In this document: piece by piece, positions 19,071-28,065 of the stretch | How the letters are laid out: each line of letters starts with the position of its first letter | Numbering within the stretch: position 1 is the first letter of the stretch | NCBI RefSeq assembly: GCF_011045015.1 | Contig: NZ_JAAKZY010000064.1 | Span: forward strand, 1-47,985 | Reading direction: 5' to 3' | Origin: Streptomyces scabichelini | Lineage (GTDB): Bacteria; Actinomycetota; Actinomycetes; Streptomycetales; Streptomycetaceae | Length of the DNA stretch: 47,985 bases | Made by a program: the position numbers and the translations under genes | Notes under the pieces: model-generated | Told to the model about the DNA's origin: nothing | What the model saw: the letters and a program-made list of their open reading frames with translations, nothing else | Database searches by the model: none

Positions 19071-19102
19071 CGCATGCACAACCTCGCGCATGCACAACCT
19101 CG
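19071..19102. repeat. Perfect 16-bp tandem duplication
   Basis: CGCATGCACAACCTCG occurs twice with no gap (19071-19086 and 19087-19102), just downstream of the GNAT stop. Each unit contains the palindrome GCATGC. The 19057-19342 interval holds nothing else recognisable besides the leader of the FAD monooxygenase gene. Confidence 0.85.
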
Positions 19103-19342
19103 TATGAACCAGTGCCGCTCGCATATGGCTTTACAGCCGCGGCCGATGGTGAGGTGGACGCCATGGGTCGGCGTGAGTTCACACTCGCTCTTTGAGGCCA
19201 CCGTGGGATGAACGGTATGCGTCGGCAGCCCGGGTACGGCGCTTGAGCAGTTTCGGAGACTGCTTGGGACGCTTGTCGCGAGCCGGGTGCTGGGCGGCTC
19301 GGTTGCGCCGTCGCGTTTCCCGTTACTTGTAAGGAACCCCTT

Positions 19343-20446
19343 GTGGACAAGCTTCGTGTTTTGATCGTCGGGGCAGGAATCTCCGGTTTGGCGCTGGCCA
19401 AGGCGCTGCTGGACCGCGGATTTTTGGTGGACGTCGTCGAGCGCCGCGCCGACGACGGACGGGCCCTCGGCACCGGCCTCTACCTCTCGGCGAACGCCGT
19501 GCGGGCGCTCCAGGGCATCGGGGTGGGGGCCGAGGTGGCCAAACGGGCGGAGCCCGTGGCGCGGCAGCGGCTGCACGACCACCGCGGGCGGCTGCTCGCG
19601 GAGTTCGAGGTGGGACGGATCTGGGGCGGGGTCGGACCCTGCCTGGCGATCACCCGTGACGATCTGCACGAGGTGCTGTGCACGGCCGTCGGCGGCACTG
19701 TCATCCGCTACCACACCGAGGTGACCGCGGTGGCCGACGACGGGACCGTGACCTTCGCGGACGGCGCCACCGCCGCCTACGACCTGGTGGTAGGCGCGGA
19801 CGGCATCAACTCCGCCGTGCGGCACTCCCTCTTCGGCGGCCCCGAACCGCGCTTCCTGGGTCAGTTGTGCTGGCGGTTCATCGCCAATGACACCGCGATA
19901 CCGGGTATCACCGACTGGACGGGCCGGCTGGGCCCCAAGGGCCGTACGTTCCTGACCGTGCAACTCGGTGCCGGCCGCGTCTACTGCTACGCCGACATCA
20001 ACAGCCCCGTCCCCGCAGCTCCGGCCGGCGACTGGCGCGCGCTCTTCACCGACTTCGGCGGTCCAGTCCCCCAATTACTGGAGCAGGGCGCGGACGCGTA
20101 CTTTGCCGCGCTGCACGAGAGCGAGAACACCGTCTGGACGCGCCCGCGCGCCGTCCTCATCGGCGATGCCGCGCACGCCTTCTCCCCGAGCATGGCCCAG
20201 GGCGGCGCGATGGCCCTCGAGGACGCCCTCGTACTCGCCGACACGCTCATGACCATGCCTGACGTCACGGCGGCGCTCGCGGCCTTCCAGGCCCGCCGTG
20301 CCGAGCGGGTCGCCTGGGTGCTGAAGCAGAATCATCGCCGGGACAAGGCCCGCAATCTCCCCACACCACTGCGCAACTTCACCCTCCGTCTGGCCGGAGA
20401 GCGCATCTTCAAGGCCAACCATGCCCTCCTGCATGCCCTGCCGTAG
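19343..20446 (+). CDS. FAD-dependent aromatic-type monooxygenase
   Basis: 367 residues, GTG start after a GGAACC-type site. It is a class A flavoprotein monooxygenase: the FAD Rossmann loop 'VLIVGAGISGLALAKAL' at the N-terminus, the 'GADGINSAVR' DG motif near residue 155, and the 'VLIGDAAHAFSPSMAQGG' GD motif near residue 275. Such enzymes use NAD(P)H and O2 to hydroxylate aromatic or polyketide substrates in the cytosol. The substrate is not evident. No MarR or other regulator adjoins it, and a broken hydrolase lies downstream. Confidence 0.88.
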   Translation: MDKLRVLIVGAGISGLALAKALLDRGFLVDVVERRADDGRALGTGLYLSANAVRALQGIGVGAEVAKRAEPVARQRLHDHRGRLLAEFEVGRIWGGVGPCLAITRDDLHEVLCTAVGGTVIRYHTEVTAVADDGTVTFADGATAAYDLVVGADGINSAVRHSLFGGPEPRFLGQLCWRFIANDTAIPGITDWTGRLGPKGRTFLTVQLGAGRVYCYADINSPVPAAPAGDWRALFTDFGGPVPQLLEQGADAYFAALHESENTVWTRPRAVLIGDAAHAFSPSMAQGGAMALEDALVLADTLMTMPDVTAALAAFQARRAERVAWVLKQNHRRDKARNLPTPLRNFTLRLAGERIFKANHALLHALP

Positions 20447-20607
20447 CGTGCAACCTCCGGCGGTGTCATCCCTTGCGCGGATAACGCGGCAGCTTCGAAA
20501 CCGCACTACACCCACCAGCGAGATCACCGTCAGCCCAGGCCGAAAACGTCAGTAGCCAGACCGTCGCGGCCTCTGCAGGGTCTCGCCTCATTCGCCCGCT
20601 TCGCCTG

Positions 20608-21250
20608 CTATGACAGGCCGGATTCGTTCACTGGCTGCGGGTACCGAGCTACCACCGGCTGAGCGGACGGGCGTGGCTTACGAGGAGCCGTTGGGACCGG
20701 CTTTGTGACGCGCGGCCGCCCGCGCTGCTTCAACAGGAGCATGGCGTCGTCATCCCCCAACTGCCACACATGACGTACGGCAGCGACGCCCGCAGCGCGC
20801 ACCTCAGTGACGCCGTTGACAGCGTCGTCGCCGCCGTCCGAGAGAGCGCAGTCGACAGCGCTGTGTTGGTAGCCCATAGCTGGGCCGGCTACCCGGTGCC
20901 GGCCGCCGCACACGAACTGGGCCAGGGAACCGTGCGCAAGGTTGTGTACTACAACGCGGTTGTACTGGCGCCCGGTGTGCCAACAGCCGATCGCCTATGG
21001 GACCGAGTCGCTCGATCTGCCTACGCTCGCATCAGTGGGCATCGAAGCGGCCTGCATCTTGGGCAAGGACAACATTGCTCTGGCCCGCCCTGGTGGAGAG
21101 TTTGTGGCTTGGCTACGCGGCTTGACCGGTAACCCGCGTTCCCGTCCACAAGAGCGGTACGGATTCACCAAGCTCGTCGATCCACTCTTGGGTCAGGCCG
21201 TGGAGGTCTGGCAATCGATACGCCCGCAACAACCCCAGCTACCTGCCCGC
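20608..21250 (+). pseudogene. alpha/beta-hydrolase relic
   Basis: The best frame runs from about 20630 through 'WDRLCDARPPALLQQEHGVV', 'IPQLPHMTYGSD', and the nucleophile elbow 'AVLVAHSWAGYPV' (Ser at about 20880), to 'VRKVVYYNAVVLAPGV' (about 20965). It then shifts frame ('YGTESLDLPTLASVGIEA', 'ALARPGGEFVAWLRGLT') and loses similarity. The start is also out of frame (ATG 20608). The fold is that of short esterase/salicylate-esterase-like hydrolases, but the catalytic Asp and His regions are not recoverable. From 21250 to 21592 I see no gene. Confidence 0.6.
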
Positions 21251-21592
21251 CCTGCGCCACCTCGGGCTGCGGAACGCCGATCTCAGGAACGGCCCGACGA
21301 GGACGGAGGGGACGGAGGCGGTGCGTGGCCGTTGGCGAAGGACGCGGGCGCGGACCCAGGGGTAGGGCGCGGCACAGACGCGTATGGACTTGGGCTCAAG
21401 ACGTATGGCCGCCGGGATCCACGCGATGATTCAGTGAGTTGTCGTGATCGTCGCTGAGAGGCCGCAGAGCAGGCAATTGCGCGTGCCGAGTCGGCCCGCC
21501 CGGCCGCCCGGCCGACCCGCTCCGGTCGGATTTCTCGGCTGCGCGGACTTCGGGTGCGTACTTCCCTACGCTGTCGAGGAGTTGTTGCTGTC

Positions 21593-22309
21593 TTGAGTCC
21601 CGAGCACAAAGAAATTCCGCTGCTCTGCCTGCCGTTCGCCGGAGGCGGTGCGAGTTTCTTTCATCCGTGGAACAAGCTCGGTCTGAACGGAGTGGTGGCG
21701 AAACCGCTGCAGCTGCCCGGTCGCGAGCGGCGGCTGGATGAGGAACCCTACCGGGACCTGCACGCCGCGGCGGATGGACTGCTCCCTGAGGCGCTGGAAG
21801 CGGCAGGCAGCGGTCCGATCGCGCTGTTCGGACACTGCTTCCTCGGTGCCGCACTCGCCTACGAACTCACCAGGCGAATCACCGAGACCGGAAACGTCGA
21901 GGTTGTGCGCCTGTTCATCAGCGCGGCGCGTCCGCCTTCTTCGAGCCGGGTCAGCGACGTGGCCGGACTGACCGACGAGGAATTCCTTGCATACGTCGAG
22001 AAGACGACCGGGTATCGGCACGCCGCATTCGATATCCTCGAAGTGCGCGAGCTGTTGATGCCAGCACTCCGTGCGGATTTCGAGATGGACGAGAGTTATG
22101 TTCCACGGAGTGCTGTCCCGCTCGACGTGCCGGTGACCGCCGTATTCGCTGACGACGACGCATTCGTTTCCCGCGAAGACGTGAGCCATTGGCAGGAAGT
22201 GACCACCGCGGAGTTCTCATTTGTCGAGATGCGCGGCGAACACATGTATCTGGCCAACAACGTCCATCCGTTGCTCGAATTGATCTCCACGACGATCGCT
22301 GCACGCTGA
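21593..22309 (+). CDS. Type II thioesterase with Cys nucleophile
   Basis: 238 residues from TTG 21593, chosen because GAGGAG lies at 21577-21582; GTG 21554 would add 13 residues but has no ribosome site. The fold is that of stand-alone thioesterases of NRPS/PKS pathways: 'LLCLPFAGGGASFFHPW' at the N-terminus, the nucleophile elbow 'IALFGHCFLGAALAYEL', an Asp in 'AVFADDDAF', and the catalytic His in 'EMRGEHMYL'. The expected GHSMG elbow is GHC here, with one extra residue, so the triad would be Cys-Asp-His. Family members free stalled carrier proteins. It is the first gene of a three-gene operon with the SDR (24-bp gap) and the NRPS. Confidence 0.88.
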   Translation: MSPEHKEIPLLCLPFAGGGASFFHPWNKLGLNGVVAKPLQLPGRERRLDEEPYRDLHAAADGLLPEALEAAGSGPIALFGHCFLGAALAYELTRRITETGNVEVVRLFISAARPPSSSRVSDVAGLTDEEFLAYVEKTTGYRHAAFDILEVRELLMPALRADFEMDESYVPRSAVPLDVPVTAVFADDDAFVSREDVSHWQEVTTAEFSFVEMRGEHMYLANNVHPLLELISTTIAAR

Positions 22310-22333
22310 GTACCCAGGTCGAAAGGTTCATCG

Positions 22334-23158
22334 ATGGGACTGCAAGGCAAAACGGTCCTGATCACTGGAGCGGCCAGGGGCATCGGCCGTGCCTGCGCCG
22401 TGCGAGTCGCCGAGGAGGGCGCGGACGTCGTCCTGACCGACATAGCCGACGACCAGCCGGATATCCCCTACTCACTCGGTACCGCGGAGCAGTTGGAACA
22501 GACCGCGGAGTTGTGCCGCAAGAACGGCGCGTCCGTGCTCCTCGCCGCGGCGGATGTGCGTTCGCCGTCCGTCGTGAAGTCGGCCGTCACGGCCGCCGTG
22601 GACCGGTTCGGGCGGATCGACGTTCTGATCAACAATGCGGGGATCGGGGCACCGGCGGGCAAGGCCACACATGACTTCACCGAGGACGAGTGGCGCGTCG
22701 TACTGGATGTGAACCTCTCCGGGCCGTGGCGTGTGATCACGGCGGTCGCACCGGTCATGGTCGCCCAGCAGTCGGGCAGCATCATCAACGTCGCGTCGAC
22801 GGCCGGCCTCGTCGGGTACCGCTACTTCGCCGGGTACGTGGCTTCCAAGCACGGGTTGATCGGCCTGACCAAGTCGGCCGCGCTCGACTACGCGCCGCTG
22901 AACATCCGCGTCAACGCACTGTGCCCTGGGCCGGTGCGTGACGATCCTGCGGTCGACGGTCACATGACCGCGGTGGTCGCCGACGCACTCGGCATCAGCT
23001 TCGAGGAGCAGGTAGCCGTCGACCTGGAGTCGGTGCCGACGAAGTCACTCGTCGACCCGGCCGATGTCGCCGGTGCCGCGGTCTGGCTCGCCGGTGACGA
23101 CTCCCGAAAGGTCACCGGAACGGTGATCACAGTGGATGCCGGTTACTCCGCCCGCTGA
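22334..23158 (+). CDS. Short-chain dehydrogenase/reductase (mycofactocin-type SDR), NRPS operon
   Basis: 274 residues, ATG after GAAAGG, 24 bp behind the thioesterase. Classical SDR features: 'VLITGAARGIGRACAV' cofactor loop, 'VLINNAGIGAP', the Ser of 'IINVASTAGLVGY', and the YxxxK pair in 'FAGYVASKHGLIGL'. The cofactor-binding acidic residue is in 'VVLTDIADD'. An extra segment after it ('YSLGTAEQLEQTAELCRKNG') matches in place and style the insertion that marks SDRs reported to depend on mycofactocin. It probably oxidises or reduces a hydroxyl/keto group on the NRPS substrate or product (inference from the operon). Confidence 0.85.
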   Translation: MGLQGKTVLITGAARGIGRACAVRVAEEGADVVLTDIADDQPDIPYSLGTAEQLEQTAELCRKNGASVLLAAADVRSPSVVKSAVTAAVDRFGRIDVLINNAGIGAPAGKATHDFTEDEWRVVLDVNLSGPWRVITAVAPVMVAQQSGSIINVASTAGLVGYRYFAGYVASKHGLIGLTKSAALDYAPLNIRVNALCPGPVRDDPAVDGHMTAVVADALGISFEEQVAVDLESVPTKSLVDPADVAGAAVWLAGDDSRKVTGTVITVDAGYSAR

Positions 23159-23226
23159 TCAGCTCCCTCTTCGCTCCCCCTCCACGCCACCAGACATGCC
23201 TGCGCCACACGACAATGGAGTCAGTG

Positions 23227-26200
23227 ATGTCCATCTCCAGCGAAGCGGTTCGGGAAATCTCCGGAAACGATCGCGCGAGCGGCCGGTTCTTCGCCGGAAA
23301 CACATACACCGCGGATCCGGCCCGTGCCTGCCACAGCCTGATCAGGCGGCTGCCGACGGGGATCGACCCGATGGCCGTACGAGCGAACCTGGAAACCCTG
23401 GCCGAGCATCACTCCGTGCTCCGTGACATCCAGGTGTTCGACGAAGCGCTGCACGCGAGGTCGGACGACGTGGTCGCGGACACCCGCCGCACACGGGAGG
23501 CATGCCGCCAAGTGGGCGGCGCCCCGGTCGTCGCGCGGGCCGTCGTGCTCCGCTACGCCGACGGCGCGGCCGACCTGGTGCTGGTGGCGCGTCGCCGGTT
23601 CGTGGACCGGCGCGCCCTCGACCAGTTGGCCACCGCGTTGTTCGACCCGTCACGTCCGGTCGTGCTGCCCGACCCCGCGGCGCCGCTGTCCGAACCGAGG
23701 GCTGACACGGAGGGACAGGATCCCCGGTCCGCCCTGCCATGGGGCCTGGGGGAGTCATCCAGGGCCGGCCGGACGGGCACGGTCGCATTGACCACCACCG
23801 CGGTCGCACCTGACGCGGTAGCGCTGCTCGTGGCGGCGACAGCGACCGTACTGACCCGCTACGGCGCGGCAGAGCAGGCCGAGTTCGCCCTGGTCACCGA
23901 GGGTCCGGAAGTTGCGACCACGGAACGGTCCGTCATGCTTCCGGTCGACGACTCGGTGTCGGCCGCCGAACTGCTCGACGCCGCCGCCGCAGTCGCTGCC
24001 GCGGTCACCGCCGCTCCGGGCGGCGAAGGGCCGTCCGGAGCGCCCGTGATCGGGGTACTGGTGACCGCGGGTCGCGCCGACGACGTGTATCGGCCCGCCC
24101 TCGCTCCGGTCTTTCCGGTCACGCTGGCGTGGGAGCACAGCACGGACGGCACCCTGAGCGGCGTCCTGCACTACGACGAGGGCGTGCTGGACCCGGTGAT
24201 CGCCAGACAGTTCGCCGGACATGTCTGCCGCGTGGTGGAGGCGCTGGGACGAACGCCGGTACACGGCCGTGTCGGCGACATCGAGCTGGTGGACGCCGAC
24301 GAGGCCGTCGGCATCCTGGCTGCGGGGCGCACCCCGGCCAGGACGGACGGTTCGGCCGCGCCCATCCACGAACTGTTCCGGGTGGTGGCGGCCGCACAGC
24401 CGGACGCCCCCGCGCTGACCGATGCGGACCGCTCAGTGAGCTATGCCGAACTGGACGCCCTGTCCGACGCGGTCGCCGGTGCGCTGCGCGGCCGCGGGGT
24501 GGTGCCTGGAGACCGGGTGGGCGTGTGCCTCGGCCGCGACGCCGACCTGGTGATCGCCCTGCTCGGCGTGGTCAAAGCGGGCGCCGCCTACGTCCCCATG
24601 GATGCCGCGTATCCGGCGGAACGGCTTGCCTACACGGTGGCCGACGCCGGGATCCGGATGGTGATCTCCACCTCGGGGGAGTTCCCCACCGTGGACGGGG
24701 TGACGGTGCTGCACCCCACCGAGCTGTCCCCGGCGGACGGTTCACCGACCGCGGACGCGGACGTCGGCCCGGACGACATCGCCTACGTGATCTACACGTC
24801 CGGCTCGACCGGGCGCCCCAAGGGTGTCGCGGTGCCGCACCGCAACGTCGGCGCGCTGCTCGCCGCGACCACCGCGGATCTGAAGCTCGGCCCGTGGGAC
24901 ACCTGGACCCTGTTCCACTCCAGCGCCTTCGACTTCTCCGTCTGGGAGATCTGGGGCGCGCTGTTGTCCGGCGGACACCTGATCGTGGTGCCGTACTTCA
25001 CCACTCGCGACCCGGAGGACTTACACGACCTGTTGGTACGACACGGGGTCACCGTCTTGAACCAGACCCCGTCCGCGTTCTCCGCGCTCAAGGAGGCCGA
25101 CCTGCGGCGCTCCGCCGACCTTGCGGTGCGTCTGGTCATCTTCGGCGGCGAGCCGTTGGACGTGCGGATCCTGCAGGACTGGTTCCGCCGGCACCCGCAC
25201 ACCCGATGCCGCGTGGTCAACATGTTCGGCATCACCGAAACCACGGTGCATGTCACCAGCCAGACCCTCACGCCGCAGGACGTCGGCACCCGTACGCGTT
25301 CGGTCGGCCAGGCGCTGCCCGGCTGGTCGGTGTCCGTGCGGGATGCCGCGGGACGGGTCCAGCCGTTCGGCGTGCCCGGCGAAATCCACGTCGGCGGTGC
25401 GGGAGTGGCCGCCCACTACCTGAACCGGGAGGAGCTGACCGCCGACCGGTTCGTACGCGATCCTGTCACCGGAGAACGGGTCTACCGCAGCGGAGACCTG
25501 GGCAGACTGCGGCCGGACGGACGGCTGGACCACCTCGGGCGGATCGACGGTCAGGTCAAGGTACGCGGATTCCGCATCGAACTCGACGAGATCCGCTCGG
25601 TCCTGCTGGAGGACGAGAACGTGACCGCGGCGGTGGTCGTCCTGGCCGGCGACACCGACGACGCGGCCGACGCGGCCGACGTCCGCCTGGACGCCTACCT
25701 GGTGCCGAAGCACCACGCCGTGTCCGCGGAGGACATCCGGTGGCGGGCGGCGCGATATCTGCCCGACCACATGCTCCCTGCCACCATCACCCTGCTCCCC
25801 GAACTGCCGCTGACCGTCAACGGGAAAGTCGACGTGAGCAGACTGAAGGCGGCCGCCGGGACCCCGGTCACCCATGCCACCACCCCGGTCACTCATGCCA
25901 CCCCGGTCACCCACGCCAAGGACCTCACGGACGACCCGGTACTGCGGGTGTGGCGGGAGGTTCTGGGCGAGCACGTCGGCCCGCACGACGACTTCTTCTC
26001 CTCCGGTGGCAACTCGTTGCTCGCGGTACGGCTGTCCGGTGCGCTGCGCAGGGCCGGACTGCCCGCGGTGTCGCTGCGTGAGCTGTACGTGCACTCGACC
26101 GCGACTGAGGTGAGCGCGCTGGTCTCCGCCCGCGAGTCCACCGTGCCCACAGCGCCCACTGGGCACACGGTGTCGCCGGACACCAACAGCACACCGGCAC

Positions 26201-27312
26201 GGGCCGGCTCGGCGGGTGACGGGGTCGTCCATGGCAAGGAGGCTGTCCCGCCGCGACCGGCGGCGGTCGAATCGGCGCCGGGTGAGCTGTCCGCGGCTGA
26301 GCTGACCGCGGTCGGCAGGCGAGTGCATGCGGCCTGGGCCGAGGTGCTCGATATCCCGGCCCGGGAGATCGGACTCGGCGACGACTTCTTCGAGATCGGC
26401 GGCAGCTCGCTCGCGGCCATGCGAGTGGCGCTCCTGCTCGACGACCTGGTCAGCCTGAGGGACGTGATGCGGTGCTCCCGATTGACGGAGCTGGTCGACG
26501 CAGCGGAGCGGGCTGCCGGTGCGCCCCCGGGAAACAGGGATGTGCTGATCCGCTTCACGGCCGAGATCGCGGATCCGGTGGCCACCGTCGTGTGCCTGCC
26601 CTACGCGGGTGGCAACGCCGTGCACTTCAAGCCGGTCGCGGATGCCCTCGTACGGCGGAACGACCGGCTGATGGTGGTCGCCGCGGAACTTCCCGGTCAT
26701 GCGCCAGGATCCACCAAGGATGACCTGCGGAGCTTCGCGGACACCGTGGAATTGATCACTGCGGAGATCGAACGCACGGTGACCGGACCGGTCGTGCTGT
26801 GGGGTCACTGCAACGGCTCGCCGTTGGCGATCGAGATCACGCGGCTGCTCACCGAGCGCGGTCGCGAGGTGCGGCATCTTTTCCTCGCGGCCATGCTGTT
26901 CCAGCCGGCCCAGCACATCAGGGAGACGCTGCGCGACACCGAATCGCTCACCTTCGCCGACGTCCGGCAGTACCTCGCCGAGTGGACCGGCACCACTGAA
27001 CTGGACGGTCTCGGTGGTGACTTCGAGGATCTGGTGACCCGGACGTTCCGGCACGACGCGCTGCTCGCCAACGAATTCCTGCTCGCCGGGCGGGAGTCGG
27101 GGAACCGACGGCAATTGACCACGCCGTGCACTGTGGTGATGGCGACCGACGATCCGCTGACCCCTGCCTACCAGGACGGCTACCGTGAGTGGGAGCTGTT
27201 CGTCGAGCGGCCGAGGCTGCACGAGATCGACGGCGGCGGCCACTACTTCACCCGGACCCGCCCAGAGGAGGTGGCCGAGCTGGTGGCCGGCATCATCGAG
27301 AAGTCCGACTGA
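23227..27312 (+). CDS. Single-module NRPS: pseudo-C, A, T, T, TE (Cys-type)
   Basis: 1361 residues from ATG 23227, which has GGAG 6 bp upstream; an in-frame ATG at 23215 has none. Residues ~1-375 are condensation-like, but HHxxxDG is replaced by RRRFVDR (122-128), so this domain is probably inactive. The A domain follows: 'IYTSGSTGRPKG' (~522), 'FDFSVWEIW' (568-576), 'NMFGITETT' (~665), 'YRSGDLGRL', 'LTVNGKVDV'. My reading of its code is D-F-W-S-V-F-M-V-H, six of nine as in threonine's DFWNIGMVH. After a linker with three TPVTHA repeats come two carrier domains (Ser930 in GGNS, Ser1061 in GGSS). A TE domain with Cys1195 in 'LWGHCNG', an Asp in 'MATDDPLTP' and a His in 'GGGHYF' ends it. No MbtH or phosphopantetheinyl transferase gene is adjacent. 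Confidence 0.93.
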   Translation: MSISSEAVREISGNDRASGRFFAGNTYTADPARACHSLIRRLPTGIDPMAVRANLETLAEHHSVLRDIQVFDEALHARSDDVVADTRRTREACRQVGGAPVVARAVVLRYADGAADLVLVARRRFVDRRALDQLATALFDPSRPVVLPDPAAPLSEPRADTEGQDPRSALPWGLGESSRAGRTGTVALTTTAVAPDAVALLVAATATVLTRYGAAEQAEFALVTEGPEVATTERSVMLPVDDSVSAAELLDAAAAVAAAVTAAPGGEGPSGAPVIGVLVTAGRADDVYRPALAPVFPVTLAWEHSTDGTLSGVLHYDEGVLDPVIARQFAGHVCRVVEALGRTPVHGRVGDIELVDADEAVGILAAGRTPARTDGSAAPIHELFRVVAAAQPDAPALTDADRSVSYAELDALSDAVAGALRGRGVVPGDRVGVCLGRDADLVIALLGVVKAGAAYVPMDAAYPAERLAYTVADAGIRMVISTSGEFPTVDGVTVLHPTELSPADGSPTADADVGPDDIAYVIYTSGSTGRPKGVAVPHRNVGALLAATTADLKLGPWDTWTLFHSSAFDFSVWEIWGALLSGGHLIVVPYFTTRDPEDLHDLLVRHGVTVLNQTPSAFSALKEADLRRSADLAVRLVIFGGEPLDVRILQDWFRRHPHTRCRVVNMFGITETTVHVTSQTLTPQDVGTRTRSVGQALPGWSVSVRDAAGRVQPFGVPGEIHVGGAGVAAHYLNREELTADRFVRDPVTGERVYRSGDLGRLRPDGRLDHLGRIDGQVKVRGFRIELDEIRSVLLEDENVTAAVVVLAGDTDDAADAADVRLDAYLVPKHHAVSAEDIRWRAARYLPDHMLPATITLLPELPLTVNGKVDVSRLKAAAGTPVTHATTPVTHATPVTHAKDLTDDPVLRVWREVLGEHVGPHDDFFSSGGNSLLAVRLSGALRRAGLPAVSLRELYVHSTATEVSALVSARESTVPTAPTGHTVSPDTNSTPARAGSAGDGVVHGKEAVPPRPAAVESAPGELSAAELTAVGRRVHAAWAEVLDIPAREIGLGDDFFEIGGSSLAAMRVALLLDDLVSLRDVMRCSRLTELVDAAERAAGAPPGNRDVLIRFTAEIADPVATVVCLPYAGGNAVHFKPVADALVRRNDRLMVVAAELPGHAPGSTKDDLRSFADTVELITAEIERTVTGPVVLWGHCNGSPLAIEITRLLTERGREVRHLFLAAMLFQPAQHIRETLRDTESLTFADVRQYLAEWTGTTELDGLGGDFEDLVTRTFRHDALLANEFLLAGRESGNRRQLTTPCTVVMATDDPLTPAYQDGYREWELFVERPRLHEIDGGGHYFTRTRPEEVAELVAGIIEKSD

Positions 27313-27459
27313 TGTCTTTACCGTCTTCGGTCACGTGTCCGGGCGAGCAACTGGCGGAAGCCGTCGCGGCTGGTGTCGGTGGACGAGCAGGTCCAGGTCG
27401 TGTTGGCCGTCGACGTCGACGACTACTTGATCGGTGAAGCGCCCGCTCCGACGAGAACG

Positions 27460-27544
27460 CCACCCCGACCGCGGATGAGGATGATCAGCGCAGCCGCAGC
27501 CGCAGCCGCAACCGCGAAGGCAACAACGTGACCAAAAGCGCACC
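27460..27544 (-). repeat. Dispersed inverted repeat, copy B (LysE 5' end)
   Basis: The minus strand matches 3536-3607, with one extra T and a 12-bp GCGGCT-type expansion that adds Ala codons. It encodes the beginning of a LysE exporter ('VVAFAVAAAAAAALIILI') and, on the plus strand, the start codon region of a LysR gene. Nothing further of the exporter remains to the left. Confidence 0.8.
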
Positions 27545-27854
27545 CAGACTCAAGCATCTGTGCTATCTGCTCGCGGTTGCCGACGAAGGTACGTTCACGA
27601 AGGCGGCCGAACATCTGGGCGTGACACACCCCGCGCTGTCGCGGGCGATCCGGTCCCTGGAGGACGCGGTCGGGACGGCATTGTTCAGCCGGGCCCCGCA
27701 TGGAGCCGAGCTGACCGAGGCCGGCCGGATGCTCAGTCAGGAGGCTCGCAACCTGGTCGAATCGGCCGATGCCGCACTGGCCCACGGTTGGGCCGGTGCC
27801 TCGACTGTCGCCGTCTTCGGTGACGTGTGCACGGTCGAAGCGGTTCCGGCCTGA
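27528..27854 (+). pseudogene. LysR-family regulator, truncated after the DNA-binding domain
   Basis: GTG 27528 opens 108 residues. The first ~65 are a complete LysR winged helix ('RLKHLCYLLAVADEGTFTKA', 'HLGVTHPALSRAIRSLED'), and the linker helix 'RMLSQEARNLVESADAAL' follows. The effector domain of about 200 residues is missing; sequence similarity ends near residue 95. It could still bind DNA, but family members need the effector domain to tetramerise normally, so it is probably a relic. Together with the LysE start beside it, it records a once divergent LysR/LysE pair. From 27855 to 28065 I see no gene. Confidence 0.75.
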
Positions 27855-28065
27855 CGGCTCCACGCTGAGTCCCCTTTGTCGCACAAACGCGTATACGGCT
27901 CGGTCAACGGCGCATGGCCGCGCGGGTCAGCCGCTGGTTCAGTGGATGCCGGACGGATCGTCCTCTGGGCGTCCTCGCAAGCTGTCGAGGGCTTCGGCGC
28001 GCGGGTAGTCGGCGCTGTCTCCCTGTACTTCAACGCGCGCTACGCGTCATGCGAAAGGATCCACT

